DNA of 39,737 bases from CAYJAZ01 sp964371865 (GCA_964371865.1 CAYJOR010000023.1:1-39737); one strand, 5' to 3'; positions 16,365-26,772 are shown, counted from the stretch's first letter. Numbers and translations are program-made. Notes: generated by a model from the sequence alone, not told the origin.

Positions 16365-19300
16365 CTAAACCGCAACAGCATTGCTATTAATATCTCGAAT
16401 TACTCTCTTTATGCCAATCCAAATGCTTGTATCTTCAAAGATATCAGAAATTCTGCCGACATCAATAAATGGAGAAGCTTGTAGCACTGCAAAGTCTTCT
16501 AGAATGCCGTTTCTGCTAATATATTCGATTATCTGACGCAAGAATGATATTTGTATTGAATTACAGGTATTCTCATTCAGATATTCATGAAATGCTTTCA
16601 TCAAAGCTTCTTTATCAAGTCCTACGATTTGACGAACGAATATACCAAGAGCTTTATCCCCAATCTCTTGCTCATATTCTTCTTTTGTGCCGATTTCATT
16701 CCAGAAGACTTTTTCAAGCTTCTTAATGTCGTCAGAAGTAAGAGGAAGATTTGTCTTTAGCTTTGCTATAACTTCATCGTCCACATGCTGTTTAAGATAG
16801 AACTCAGCTCTTGCTTTATAATTTTTTAAATCATCATTTATAAGTTCAGCATCATTCCATTCGATAGATATAATTTCATCTGTAAAATTGGTATCATAGA
16901 TACGAGATTTCTTTTCTATATACTTGACTAAATCTCTTATTTTTTCACGGATGTGTTCAAATTCATTGATTTCAGCTCGATCAAGGTAGTCAGTGTGCAA
17001 AACTGCATTGATAAGTTCTTGTTGAGCCATAATCACAGGAATATTTGCTACATTAGATACGTTTGTTACTTGTTTTCTAACATCTTTTATATATCTTGTT
17101 AAAGGTCTACCCTCTAAGTAAGCAAGTTCGATATTATACATCAATGCATCAAAACGGAATGCTGCTGCATCACCTTTATCAGGAAGAATAAGCGGAGAAA
17201 CTTCTTCTTGCAGTCTATGAACATCCTCAGATACAAGATTTTGATAAGAGTGAGGGTTAGAATATATTTCGACATATCTCAAGTGCTGTTTTACTGAAAA
17301 ATTTTCTTTATTTAGTTCTTGAACTTTTTTAGATAATTCTTCAATTAAAACAGTACGAAAAACTTTTAACTCTTCTGTTTGATACTGCATTGCTTGAAGC
17401 TTCATAACTATCAAGGCTTTCAGATTAAAGAGAGCTGATTGCAAACTTGCAGTATTAGTGCTTTCACTTCCTGTACTCATTCTAAAAAACTCAAAATTAC
17501 CACAGAAATCGAAGATATAAAACTTCTCTTTATCTTTACCATCAATCAAGCCTTTACAGGTTCTTGTGCCTCTACCTATCATTTGCCAAAATTTAGCTTT
17601 TGATTTCACAGTCTTAAAGAAAACCAAGTTCAACACTTCAGGAACGTCAATCCCCGTGTCTAGCATATCAACCGAGATTGCAATTTGTGGCAATGCATGA
17701 GGCTTTGAAAATTCATCTATCAAGTCCTGCGCATAGTTAATATAATTATCAACTACTTGAGCGTATCCATTAAGGTGTGGATATTCTTGATTGAATACCT
17801 CAAAGATTTTTTCAGCGTGCTTATGGTTTTTTGCAAAGATAATTGTTTTGCCAATTTTTGAACCATAATCTATATGAAGTGCATTTTTCATAACAACATC
17901 AAGAACTTTGCGTATAGTATCTGCATTGAAGAGCCATGAATTGAGCGCAGAAGATGAAATACTTTCAGGCATATTTGAATTTTCATCTTCAAAAGTATTT
18001 TCGTATTCTTCTTTTTCTTGATCAGATAATTCATCATATACAATACCTTGCGTAAGATACTTCACTTCTGTTTCAATGGATTTATATCCGACAAGATATG
18101 TATCATCAACAGCTTGAGCAAGGTCATATCCATAGGTAGGAAGACCATTTTCAAGGTTGAAGATTTCATAAGTATTTTTATCGATATCTTCTTTTGGAGT
18201 TGCCGTAAGTCCGACTAAAGGAGCATCGAAATAATTGAAAATATCTTTATATTTATTGTAGATAGAACGATGTGCTTCATCACAAACAAGTAGGTCGAAA
18301 TGCCCTGCTGTAAAAATCTTCCCTTTTTCGTCCTTTGCTTCATCAATTACATTCATCATTGTTTGATAAGTTGTGAAAATGCAATTTGCTAAATAATCGG
18401 GTTTACTTGTGCAGATATTTGCAGTTGAAAGCGATGGCAAAAGAGCATTAAAAGCTCTATGCGCTTGAATAACTAAAGATGTTCGATCAGCTAAGAAGAG
18501 GATATTTTTAATCCACTGCTTTCTCAGTAGCACATCACAAAGAGCCATAACAGTTCTTGTTTTTCCGCTACCTGTAGCCATTACAAGCAAGGCTTTACGT
18601 TTATTTTTTACTTCAAAATCTTCACAAACTGCCTTAATTGCATTTTGCTGATAATATCTTTCAACGATATCATGATTTATTTCAATATCTTTGAGACTTT
18701 CTTTACTTGAGCGTAGATTGAAAAGTTTTTCTAAATCTCTCTTAGAATAGATACTCGAAACCTTTCTTTCAGGGAATTGACCATCGTTTATACGAGTTTC
18801 AAAACCATTTGTAAGAAAGATTACCGGGCGTCTACCAGATACTTTTTCAAGATAATCAGCATAAAGTTTTGCTTGGTGTCTGCCCTCTTCTACATTTTTG
18901 CATGTGCGTTTTGCTTCAATAATTGCAAGAGGTTTCATCATATCATCATAAAGCACATAGTCGCAATACCCAATGTTTGAAGCATTTGGCATTTCTTTTA
19001 TTTCAACTTCATTGAGCCAATTCTTACCCTCAATCCAATTCACATCAATAAGCATTGCATCGATATAAATTTTTCTTGTTGCGTATTCTGAAAGAGCTAA
19101 CGGTTTAGGAATATAGGTTTTTTCTTGCTCTTTCCTTCGTTTTGTAAGTTCTTCTTTTAGTGCTTTATTTTCTTCAAGCAGTTTTTTAAGTTCTAGATTT
19201 TCTTTTGTATCAACTACTTTTTGCGCATCATTTCTTTCATTCAGCAAAGATCTGATATAGGATTTTTGCCTATAGTTTTTATTGTAACAGCAATCTACAA

Positions 19301-19661
19301 AATCAAGGAAGACAAATAGGTTTTCAAGACAAACATGGATTTCAATTTCTTTGATTTTCTTTCTTTTATTATGAGCTACTTGATTACCAAGTTGTTTAAT
19401 AAAAAACATTCTCTTTCTGATATCATCATCTACAAGATAGCAAAACTCTTGAGTTTTCAATAAAGTATCAAGATTATCTTGATAAGGCATAACTAGCGAC
19501 TCGTCCACCGAGTACATCCACTTTACAGCAAATTCCATTGCACGTCTACACGCAAGCGCAGAAGCTTCTTTATCAACAGCATAGATTTTCTCTGCATTCA
19601 CAGCGACTTGAGCAAAATCTTTAAAGATTGGATTATCGAGGAGGAAATCGAAGTTTGTCAT
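16365..19661 (-). CDS. hsdR: Type I restriction endonuclease subunit HsdR (EcoEI-like)
   Basis: This 1098-residue motor and nuclease subunit cuts DNA unmodified at the HsdS target after ATP-driven translocation. It has an N-terminal DUF4145-like domain (about 5-120), a coiled linker (about 150-185), and the HSDR_N PD-(D/E)XK nuclease with Asp234 (GYCDYVLYDD) and E249-A-K251 (AIIEAKR). The SF2 helicase has Walker A ATGSGKT (362-368), DEAH in LLVCDEAHRS, VGLTATP and QMIGRGTR. The C-terminal part fits the EcoEI_R_C family. All key residues are visible, so it looks functional. It starts 2 bases after the DUF2806 stop with only a weak ribosome binding site, which implies translational coupling. 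Last gene of the hsdM-hsdS-DUF2806-hsdR operon. Confidence 0.95.
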   Translation of the reverse strand: MTNFDFLLDNPIFKDFAQVAVNAEKIYAVDKEASALACRRAMEFAVKWMYSVDESLVMPYQDNLDTLLKTQEFCYLVDDDIRKRMFFIKQLGNQVAHNKRKKIKEIEIHVCLENLFVFLDFVDCCYNKNYRQKSYIRSLLNERNDAQKVVDTKENLELKKLLEENKALKEELTKRRKEQEKTYIPKPLALSEYATRKIYIDAMLIDVNWIEGKNWLNEVEIKEMPNASNIGYCDYVLYDDMMKPLAIIEAKRTCKNVEEGRHQAKLYADYLEKVSGRRPVIFLTNGFETRINDGQFPERKVSSIYSKRDLEKLFNLRSSKESLKDIEINHDIVERYYQQNAIKAVCEDFEVKNKRKALLVMATGSGKTRTVMALCDVLLRKQWIKNILFLADRTSLVIQAHRAFNALLPSLSTANICTSKPDYLANCIFTTYQTMMNVIDEAKDEKGKIFTAGHFDLLVCDEAHRSIYNKYKDIFNYFDAPLVGLTATPKEDIDKNTYEIFNLENGLPTYGYDLAQAVDDTYLVGYKSIETEVKYLTQGIVYDELSDQEKEEYENTFEDENSNMPESISSSALNSWLFNADTIRKVLDVVMKNALHIDYGSKIGKTIIFAKNHKHAEKIFEVFNQEYPHLNGYAQVVDNYINYAQDLIDEFSKPHALPQIAISVDMLDTGIDVPEVLNLVFFKTVKSKAKFWQMIGRGTRTCKGLIDGKDKEKFYIFDFCGNFEFFRMSTGSESTNTASLQSALFNLKALIVMKLQAMQYQTEELKVFRTVLIEELSKKVQELNKENFSVKQHLRYVEIYSNPHSYQNLVSEDVHRLQEEVSPLILPDKGDAAAFRFDALMYNIELAYLEGRPLTRYIKDVRKQVTNVSNVANIPVIMAQQELINAVLHTDYLDRAEINEFEHIREKIRDLVKYIEKKSRIYDTNFTDEIISIEWNDAELINDDLKNYKARAEFYLKQHVDDEVIAKLKTNLPLTSDDIKKLEKVFWNEIGTKEEYEQEIGDKALGIFVRQIVGLDKEALMKAFHEYLNENTCNSIQISFLRQIIEYISRNGILEDFAVLQASPFIDVGRISDIFEDTSIWIGIKRVIRDINSNAVAV

Positions 19662-19663
19662 AA

Positions 19664-20647
19664 CTAGTTATCTTCAAGTAAATCTATGTATGTAGAAATA
19701 TGAACGTTATTTCCATTTATTTTGTTTATATTATACGCAGAAACTTTTATGTGAGGATTTTCTTTTTTAAATTCATATGCAAAGTCAAGAAGGTAGTTAC
19801 TTTGTATTTTTTGTTTTATGATTTTACACATATCGGAACCAAAATTTGTACACTTATATGCATGTAATATAACATTGTTTTCATCAGTTTTCGATTTTAT
19901 ACCTACTGCTATTTCAGTGTTATCGCATAAGAGGTATTCATCTTTTGAAAGCTTTAATGTAGTTGTCAAAGGCATAAAAATAATCAATCCACATTCTTCT
20001 AATAATAGTAAATCATTATGGCTACAGTATTTGTTAAAATAGCCTTGATAATCAGGGATACAATATTCAGTTCCTCTGAGAATCATAAAATTAGAGTATT
20101 TTTCAAATAATTTTGCTTCATTATGAGATAAATTTTTTAAACCTTCCAACGTTCTCAATGAAAAAGATTTCGGTTGTTTGATTTCACCAGCTAAAACCTT
20201 AGCCCAAATTTCTTGCATTTGTTCATTGCTAATGTCTTCTATGCTATTGAAAAAGCGCAAAATCCAATCTTTATCAACAGGTTTATCGCTCACAATATAT
20301 TCTTCTTTGAGGTCGATAATTTCTTCCTCAATCGCTTTATACGCTTTACCTATTACAGATTCAATATTTATTTGCTTTTGTGCTTCTTGAAATAAAAATC
20401 TATTTTGAGCACGTACAAGTAAATCTTCGGTTTTTGTATTATCAATAACGAGATTTCCGTTTTCATACTTTGTAGGAAGATATAAGTTATTTCCTAAGGG
20501 ATCAGATATTATTTTAAATTCGTCAGCTTTAGCTTTAGCTATTCTACGTATATGAGTAGGTTCATAAAGCTTACCTGTTCCAATAGCTAGAACTTCAACA
20601 AGTTTAGTCAAAGGTTTTGAAAGCCCTGCTAAGTCTTTAATTTCCAT
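19664..20647 (-). CDS. DUF2806-like protein in the type I R-M operon
   Basis: The ATG at 20647 is preferred because AAGGAG lies 7 bases upstream; the TTG at 20653 would be too close. The product is 327 residues. The N-terminus (EIKDLAGLSKPLTKLVEVL ... LYEPTHIRRIAKAKADE) and the centre (WILRFFNSIEDISNEQMQEIWAKVLAGEI, about 150-180) match what I know of DUF2806 proteins. The function is unknown. There are no membrane segments or enzyme motifs. It sits between hsdS and hsdR with gaps of 11 and 2 bases, so it is made together with the R-M complex. It may regulate or accessorise the complex, or be a separate abortive factor. Confidence 0.7.
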   Translation of the reverse strand: MEIKDLAGLSKPLTKLVEVLAIGTGKLYEPTHIRRIAKAKADEFKIISDPLGNNLYLPTKYENGNLVIDNTKTEDLLVRAQNRFLFQEAQKQINIESVIGKAYKAIEEEIIDLKEEYIVSDKPVDKDWILRFFNSIEDISNEQMQEIWAKVLAGEIKQPKSFSLRTLEGLKNLSHNEAKLFEKYSNFMILRGTEYCIPDYQGYFNKYCSHNDLLLLEECGLIIFMPLTTTLKLSKDEYLLCDNTEIAVGIKSKTDENNVILHAYKCTNFGSDMCKIIKQKIQSNYLLDFAYEFKKENPHIKVSAYNINKINGNNVHISTYIDLLEDN

Positions 20648-20658
20648 ACTCAAACTCC

Positions 20659-21795
20659 TTACCCAAAATACTCTTGCATTCTACTATTATACAAAAGCTC
20701 GATTTTTTCAAGTCCTGCGTGCATAGTAGATTTAATTTTCTCCACTTTTTGAACATAGTCCGCAAATTGGTTTTGTAGTTCTATTGGGGGCAGTGGTAAT
20801 TTCAATGCCTTAATAAGAGTTAAGTTTAAACCATCCATAATAGCACCTTTAGAACTTCGTTTTATTTGTTCTAAAATATATGGATGTGTAGTTATGCAGT
20901 GTGCAACAAAACATGGATTTGCAATATCTTGATTTAAAGTTATGCAAGCCAAATGTTTTGTATTTATTGCTAAAGGAATATCTTTTGGAACAACTGCAGA
21001 ACGCCCTACTGTGCCCATAATTGTTATAATCACATCATCAGGATAGACTGTATAGTTTTTCAAAGTATTATATTTTTCTTTTGAAATATATCGCATTTTA
21101 CTGTAACTAAACTTATTTTGTACTGCATTATCAATTCCTAAGACAAAAATTCCATCGTCTGTAAATTCGGAATGTAGTAGAGAACTTCCAAATGGGCCAG
21201 TTCTCATACTCCCTTTTTGTTTTTTGGCAAGTTCTTCGATTGTTTTTTCAGTCCATTCTTTATATTCTTTAGATTTTACAGATACCATTTCAACAAACTT
21301 CGCCTTAACAAGCAAATCCATTTTCTCGATTTGCTCTTTACGCATTTGTATAATCGACTGTAATTTATCTAGTTCTTGAGCAATCTTTTTTTGTTCGTCA
21401 AGCGGAGGGAGGGGGATATCTATATTTAAAATATAATCTTTTGAAATATGTTTAAGACCTGCACCTTTAAAGCCATTATCTAAAATATGCATATTTCCAT
21501 TTAAATATAGATACACGAATTTAAGAAAGATTTCTTCATTTTTACTATAAAAAACGATACAATCAGTAGACGTTGAAAATTCACTATCACAAAAGTGAAT
21601 ACTTGCAAGTCCTCCTGTTCCAAAAATGAGTGCTGGCTTATTGTAGGAAAAAGTATCTAAAAACTTACTTTGTGTATTACTTGAAGTATAGAATTTATAC
21701 TTACCCTCAATCAGTCCTTCGCCCGCTTTGACTTTAGATTTTGGCTGAGAAGAAATTAACTCCCCAAGCTTTACCATTTCCCACTTCTTATTCAT
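20659..21795 (-). CDS. hsdS: Type I R-M specificity subunit HsdS
   Basis: I choose the ATG at 21795 (378 residues), which overlaps the hsdM stop by 8 bases; the TTG at 21801 is the alternative. Two target recognition domains are present. TRD1 (about 1-140) is followed by the conserved helix region (IPLPPLDEQKKIAQELDKLQSIIQMRKEQIEKMDLL). TRD2 (about 185-340, EWTEKTIEELAKKQKGSMRTGPFGSSLL) is followed by KLPLPPIELQNQFADYVQKVEKI. The two-domain, two-coiled-coil layout implies a bipartite target; the sequence recognised cannot be read from the protein. It is slightly shorter than many HsdS proteins but has no break. Confidence 0.93.
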   Translation of the reverse strand: MNKKWEMVKLGELISSQPKSKVKAGEGLIEGKYKFYTSSNTQSKFLDTFSYNKPALIFGTGGLASIHFCDSEFSTSTDCIVFYSKNEEIFLKFVYLYLNGNMHILDNGFKGAGLKHISKDYILNIDIPLPPLDEQKKIAQELDKLQSIIQMRKEQIEKMDLLVKAKFVEMVSVKSKEYKEWTEKTIEELAKKQKGSMRTGPFGSSLLHSEFTDDGIFVLGIDNAVQNKFSYSKMRYISKEKYNTLKNYTVYPDDVIITIMGTVGRSAVVPKDIPLAINTKHLACITLNQDIANPCFVAHCITTHPYILEQIKRSSKGAIMDGLNLTLIKALKLPLPPIELQNQFADYVQKVEKIKSTMHAGLEKIELLYNSRMQEYFG

Positions 21796-23281
21796 AGCCA
21801 AGCTCTTTCAATGCTTTAGAAATTTCACTCTCAAGAGCTTCAATATCAGCTAAAATTTCAGAAGTAGGCGGATATTCAACAGCTTCATACACGCTTTCTT
21901 TATATTTATTCATTGATAAATCATAAGCATTTGAAACTATTTCATCTTTAGGCACAAAGAAAGATTGCTCCGTGCGTGCATTATCATTATCGTTCTCTTT
22001 TGTATGGAAACGAGAGATAATATCAGGGATATCATTTTCTGAAACGGCTGTACGTTTATCGTCAAGGCTGAAACCGTCGGCAGTCATATTATAGAACCAA
22101 ACTTTATCCGTTCCGCCATAATTTGTTTTAGTGAAAATCAAGATAGCTGTCGAAACTCCTGCATAAGGCTTAAATACACCGCTCGGCATTGAGATAACAG
22201 CCTCAAGTTTATGCTTTTCTATAATCTCTTTTCGTATAGATTTATGCGCATTTGACGAGCCAAATAATACACCATCAGGCACAATACAAGCGCATCTACC
22301 GCCAATTTTCAGCATACGCAGAATAAGAGCAAGGAAGAGAAGTTCCGTTTTCTTTGTTTTACACACTTGCAAAACTTCTTTCGACACAATTTCATAATCA
22401 AGACTTCCCTTAAATGGCGGATTTGCCAAGATAAGGCTAAATCTGTCTTTATCAATATTTTGGTCGGAAAGACTGTCTTTGTAGGCTATTGAAGGGTTTG
22501 GAATGCCGTGCGTCATCATGTTCATTGCGCCGATACGTAGCATAGTTCTATCCATATCATAGCCGAAAAACATATCATTTTCATAATGCGACTTCTTTTC
22601 TTTATTATAAAAGATATCGTCCTTATGTTTTTCTTTGAGGTATTCACCGCTTGACACCAAAAATCCCGAAGTTCCGCAAGCAGGATCGCAGATAGTATCG
22701 CTCGGCAATGGTTTCATAAGTTCAACCATCATCTTAATAATATGACGTGGAGTTCTGAATTGACCATTTCGCCCCGCTTGAGCAATTTTTGAAAGAAGAT
22801 ATTCGTAAACATCGCCACGGATATCACTATCTTGCAAGCTCTCCATTTCTTGATAGATTTTATCAAGAGAAGCCACAATTTTAGAAAGAAGCTGAGGCGT
22901 TGGAATTTTGAAAATAGCATCACTCATATATTTTGAATAAGTGCTTTGACTATCAGTATTCAAGCCTTTAATAAAAGGAAAAACTTCATTTAATACAGTG
23001 GAATACATTTTGTCTGCATTTGAATCACGAAAAACTGACCAACGTAAATCATTCCCCTTAACTGGGCGATCGTTTATCTTAATTTCTTCGGGAAATAAGG
23101 ATGTAAAAGGCAATTCTAACAAAGCAGAATCTTTGGCATTTTGCATATCTTTTTTGTCGATATCATGTATAAACATGAGGTAGGTTACTTGTTCAATCAC
23201 ATCAAGAGGATTTACAAGGCCACCCGCTGCAAAGATATCCCAAAGAGCATCAATTTTGTTTTTCAATTCGCCTGTTATCAT
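21788..23281 (-). CDS. hsdM: Type I R-M DNA N6-adenine methyltransferase HsdM
   Basis: This 497-residue subunit methylates adenine at the site chosen by HsdS. The N-terminal helical HsdM_N domain (about 1-140) is followed by the SAM-binding motif I DPACGTSGFLV (199-209) and the catalytic motif IV NPPF (287-290), typical of gamma-class N6 methyltransferases. Both are intact. It is the first gene of the operon and has its own promoter in the 82-bp gap after the upstream HD-Hsp90 gene. A GGGA element lies about 12 bases before the ATG, a rather long spacing. Confidence 0.96.
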   Translation of the reverse strand: MITGELKNKIDALWDIFAAGGLVNPLDVIEQVTYLMFIHDIDKKDMQNAKDSALLELPFTSLFPEEIKINDRPVKGNDLRWSVFRDSNADKMYSTVLNEVFPFIKGLNTDSQSTYSKYMSDAIFKIPTPQLLSKIVASLDKIYQEMESLQDSDIRGDVYEYLLSKIAQAGRNGQFRTPRHIIKMMVELMKPLPSDTICDPACGTSGFLVSSGEYLKEKHKDDIFYNKEKKSHYENDMFFGYDMDRTMLRIGAMNMMTHGIPNPSIAYKDSLSDQNIDKDRFSLILANPPFKGSLDYEIVSKEVLQVCKTKKTELLFLALILRMLKIGGRCACIVPDGVLFGSSNAHKSIRKEIIEKHKLEAVISMPSGVFKPYAGVSTAILIFTKTNYGGTDKVWFYNMTADGFSLDDKRTAVSENDIPDIISRFHTKENDNDNARTEQSFFVPKDEIVSNAYDLSMNKYKESVYEAVEYPPTSEILADIEALESEISKALKELGYE

Positions 23282-23318
23282 GATTTATGGTTTTCCCTTT
23301 TGTCTTATTTCTGGTAGT

Positions 23319-23347
23319 ATTATGCTAGGATATGGGGAGTTTGTCAA
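23319..23347 (-). promoter_or_regulatory. Promoter of the hsdM operon
   Basis: On the minus strand TTGACA (23,347-23,342) and CATAAT (23,324-23,319) are separated by 17 bases, a near-consensus sigma-70 promoter 38 bases before the hsdM start codon. Confidence 0.8.
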
Positions 23348-23363
23348 ATCGAGGGAAGCCTTT

Positions 23364-26300
23364 TTAGAAAAAATCCTTTTCAGAAATGAACAAATCAGCT
23401 GGAATCTTGCCTTGTAAAGCAGGAATATTTCTTAAAAGTTCTATGCATTCATTTAATTCTTTGCACAAGTCATTGCTTTCTGCAAGTGTATGTATAATTC
23501 TTTCAAAAATACCTGGCACTTGTTTTCTGAGTAATTCTGCATTCTTCAATAAAAATTGTGAGAAAGGATGATTTTCATTGCAAGTATATCTAGCAAAACG
23601 AACTTTATTTACCAAGCTTGATTTACCCTCAATAGCTTGAACGAAAAAAGCAGGTGGAAAATAAAGATGAGCAGGAGATAAATCTTTTTCTTTTTTTGAT
23701 ACAATATAACTGAATTCAATGTATTTTTGCTTACATAATAATTTGAATTCTTTTTTTAAAATAGTTTTTAATAGGTTTTCTATAGCAATATTTATTGTAA
23801 AAGAAAGAACTTTATATGAAATATCTAGCATACTGGTGTTTTTTTTAAGCGAGACTTCTTGGTATGTCTCAACCATTTTATGCAAATCACAAACTGAAAC
23901 ATTACCATACTCAGTTTCGAAAGTAAGTTCTTTCAACCATTCTTCATTTGTATCAAGAATATCAATATAATCCTGCATGGGTAGATATTGAAGGTACTTA
24001 GTATAAGTGCTTTCAATCTTGTTAACTAAAATAAATTCTTTTAAAAATTTGTGACGAATAAAATCTAAGTGTGCTAAAGCTAATAAGGGTAGTTTTTTAA
24101 CACAATCTCTTGCAATATCGACTTCAGGTCTATATTTATCTTTTAAGAGAACTAAACAACCCAAATTTCCCAAGAACGAAGAATCGCCACAAAATAGTGC
24201 AGAATCTCCACATAAAATACCGTTATGAGCAATTACTCCTGCTCTTTCTTTGTTCTCAAACCTATAAAAATATTTTCTGTAATATTCGGATGTTGCTAAA
24301 TTATACATTTTGAAATAGTTTATACCATTAATTTCTTTATATTTATCAATTAACTCTCTTTCCTCATCATCATTTTGTAAAGAGCACTCAATTTCTGTAA
24401 TATCTTCTACAATTCCCTCAATAAGGGTACTAAGCTCTTCTAATGTTAATTCATATTTATTACATAGTTCTTTTCTTTCACACTCATCAATATCCCACAA
24501 ATCAGAACAATCTATAAAGTAATCAAACTTATTTAGTAGTTCTTTCTGAATTGCGTTATATTTTTTCTCTATTGGCAAACTATTATAGGCTTTATTTATA
24601 GAGTATCTATTGTTTTCAATCTGTTCATCGATATATCTCATACGATTCTCTACTTGTTTAGGGAAAACTAGCTCAACGCCGAGATATAAAGTATTATTTT
24701 CAAACCGTACGCTCGCTTTCACCTCTGTCTCTATTTGTTCTTCTCCAATCTCAACAGGAAATGGATTATATTCTCCATCACTTGTTTTTGCCATCAATAG
24801 TGCTCCTGAGAGATAAGGCGAATTACTCAGTTCTGCTAAATTGAACATTTTTAGAGTCAAACAAGGTGGTTTGGTAAAAGTTAATTCAGGGATTTCAGCT
24901 TTTAACTTTGCTAAATATTCTGTAGACAAAGGAATCACAAGTTCATTTTTATTATCTGGAGAATCTGGATTTATAACAAGGTCTTGCATAAACTCCGCTT
25001 CTGTAGGATAGTCGTAAATTCCTTCTTTTCCCTCATAGTGTATTGGTATTTCAGGATAACAAATATATTTATCGAGTATTTCTTTAAATCCAGCGTATTT
25101 CCCTGTTTTATAAAGATTGGTGCGCACAGCAATTGTTGTACCAGCTTCACTACGATACGACATATGTTGCTCAAGCTTTTTATCTGTCACTTTGGGAGCT
25201 GCATGTCCCTCTCTTTTGTTGGTCAAACAATAATAACCATTTAAGCCATGCATTGAGAGTCGTAAGGGAGGGCTATCTTTTTCATATCTTTTTGTACTAA
25301 CTTCAACTCGATTAACATTTCCATCACCCATAAAACATGATAATATACCAATTCCAAAACGACTAATAGGCATATAGTCAGAACTTGCTTCACTTTTAAG
25401 TTTTTCACTTCTAAATGAATCTGATTGATAGTATGATTTTCCAACTTTAAGGAAATAATTTAATATGATGTCTTTATCCATACCAAGGCCATTATCATTG
25501 ATGCAAAACCAGTGATAGCCATCATTGTCTAGCCAAGTGTTGACAGTAATTTGTGGTTTCCAGTTTCTCGATAAGCTTTTATCTAATTGAATTCTTGTAC
25601 GCACAGCATCAATAGAATTTTGTAATAATTCACGCACGAAAACAGCAGGGTCACTATAAATTGCTTTGCCAACTAAAAGATTTAAAACTTCATTTTGTTC
25701 TAGTGTTAGTTTAAATTGTCCTGATTCATACCCTTTTGAATCAATGCTTCTATCAACTTTTGTTGGTAAAACAAGTGTTTTCCACCTATCTTCTAGGTAG
25801 GGCAATAACTTGTTACACTCAGCTAATTCATTATCAACCCAGTTAAGGTATGAAATTATACTTTGCTCTAGTTGAAGATTTTCGCAAGTTGCTCTAAATG
25901 GAAGAGGAAATGGTTTATCTCTATTACTAACTTTATCAAAGTCAAACCCGAATGAAGATCTATGTTTTTCCCACTCTTCAAGGCTGATTTTATCTGAAGA
26001 TGAAATTTTTTCATGATGAAAATCATTATAACTATAAAGAGAAGTAGGGGCTCGGCTAGAATCAAAATCTAAAATATCTGCTAAGCGAAGCACAATGGCG
26101 CAAAGACGCAAATCCATAGTTGCATCAGTTTTCATTTCTAATATCACTTGGTAATCTTGCCCATGTGACTGACATACCTTTATAAGATCTTGACAAGCGA
26201 CTTTTGAACCTAGAGCTTCTGGCCACTCGTAATTTCCTAAAAGTTCCTTAACCCTTTCATGATGTATGCTTCTAAAGTAGTCAATTTTCATATCTTCCGA

Positions 26301-26732
26301 GAGTATGAGGCTACCACTCCCTTCCGTATATGCTCTAACATATCTACTATTATCTTTTTCTAAGTATTCACTAATATTATCTTTATCTTCTAAAATAGTA
26401 GCACATTCTTCTTTAGTATAGCTCATTCCAAGGTCATGACAACAAGCAGCTAATATCAACATTGCAACCTCTTCTCGTGAAGCCTGTTCAATTTTATTAT
26501 GTAAAAGTGATGTCATAATTTGTATAACATTATATATATGTGTATCGTCATGAAGTGTATATAGGGGGAAAACATCTCGAATTGTTTTTGCACGATCAAC
26601 TGCAAAAGTAGCCAAATTATTCACAGCTGAAAGAAAGTCAGGAGCACTTTTTTTTCGATTTGGTTGTTTTTCATCATAGTCTTTTGCTTTTTTTTCTAAT
26701 ATTTTCCATAGTTTTTCATCTGCAAGTAGCAT
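23364..26732 (-). CDS. HD phosphohydrolase plus Hsp90-type ATPase protein
   Basis: This 1122-residue cytosolic protein joins two enzyme folds. The N-terminal HD domain has His65 (DDTH), His99-Asp100 (CCHDLGM) and a later Asp in RLADILDFD (about 219-223). The central GHKL ATPase (about 340-540) has an N box RELLQNSIDAVRTR (E368, N372, D375), G1 box DNGLGM (413-418) and G2 box RFGIGILSCF (about 458-467), as in HtpG/Hsp90. Helical and middle-domain-like regions follow to the end. Proteins of this architecture are known from genome annotation; I do not know a proven function. It lies 94 bp downstream of the SIR2 gene on the same strand, with its own promoter and a good ribosome binding site (GAGG, 7 bases). 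A chaperone- or sensor-like partner of the SIR2 effector is a reasonable guess. Confidence 0.85.
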   Translation of the reverse strand: MLLADEKLWKILEKKAKDYDEKQPNRKKSAPDFLSAVNNLATFAVDRAKTIRDVFPLYTLHDDTHIYNVIQIMTSLLHNKIEQASREEVAMLILAACCHDLGMSYTKEECATILEDKDNISEYLEKDNSRYVRAYTEGSGSLILSEDMKIDYFRSIHHERVKELLGNYEWPEALGSKVACQDLIKVCQSHGQDYQVILEMKTDATMDLRLCAIVLRLADILDFDSSRAPTSLYSYNDFHHEKISSSDKISLEEWEKHRSSFGFDFDKVSNRDKPFPLPFRATCENLQLEQSIISYLNWVDNELAECNKLLPYLEDRWKTLVLPTKVDRSIDSKGYESGQFKLTLEQNEVLNLLVGKAIYSDPAVFVRELLQNSIDAVRTRIQLDKSLSRNWKPQITVNTWLDNDGYHWFCINDNGLGMDKDIILNYFLKVGKSYYQSDSFRSEKLKSEASSDYMPISRFGIGILSCFMGDGNVNRVEVSTKRYEKDSPPLRLSMHGLNGYYCLTNKREGHAAPKVTDKKLEQHMSYRSEAGTTIAVRTNLYKTGKYAGFKEILDKYICYPEIPIHYEGKEGIYDYPTEAEFMQDLVINPDSPDNKNELVIPLSTEYLAKLKAEIPELTFTKPPCLTLKMFNLAELSNSPYLSGALLMAKTSDGEYNPFPVEIGEEQIETEVKASVRFENNTLYLGVELVFPKQVENRMRYIDEQIENNRYSINKAYNSLPIEKKYNAIQKELLNKFDYFIDCSDLWDIDECERKELCNKYELTLEELSTLIEGIVEDITEIECSLQNDDEERELIDKYKEINGINYFKMYNLATSEYYRKYFYRFENKERAGVIAHNGILCGDSALFCGDSSFLGNLGCLVLLKDKYRPEVDIARDCVKKLPLLALAHLDFIRHKFLKEFILVNKIESTYTKYLQYLPMQDYIDILDTNEEWLKELTFETEYGNVSVCDLHKMVETYQEVSLKKNTSMLDISYKVLSFTINIAIENLLKTILKKEFKLLCKQKYIEFSYIVSKKEKDLSPAHLYFPPAFFVQAIEGKSSLVNKVRFARYTCNENHPFSQFLLKNAELLRKQVPGIFERIIHTLAESNDLCKELNECIELLRNIPALQGKIPADLFISEKDFF

Positions 26733-26772
26733 AATATAACCTCATATTCTTACTTTGTAGTATTCCTAACTT

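Noticed and set aside
23364..26732. Assigning the HD-Hsp90 gene to a named defence system
   Set aside because: Some described systems use a GHKL/Hsp90-type ATPase, but I cannot verify a match in domain order without a search.
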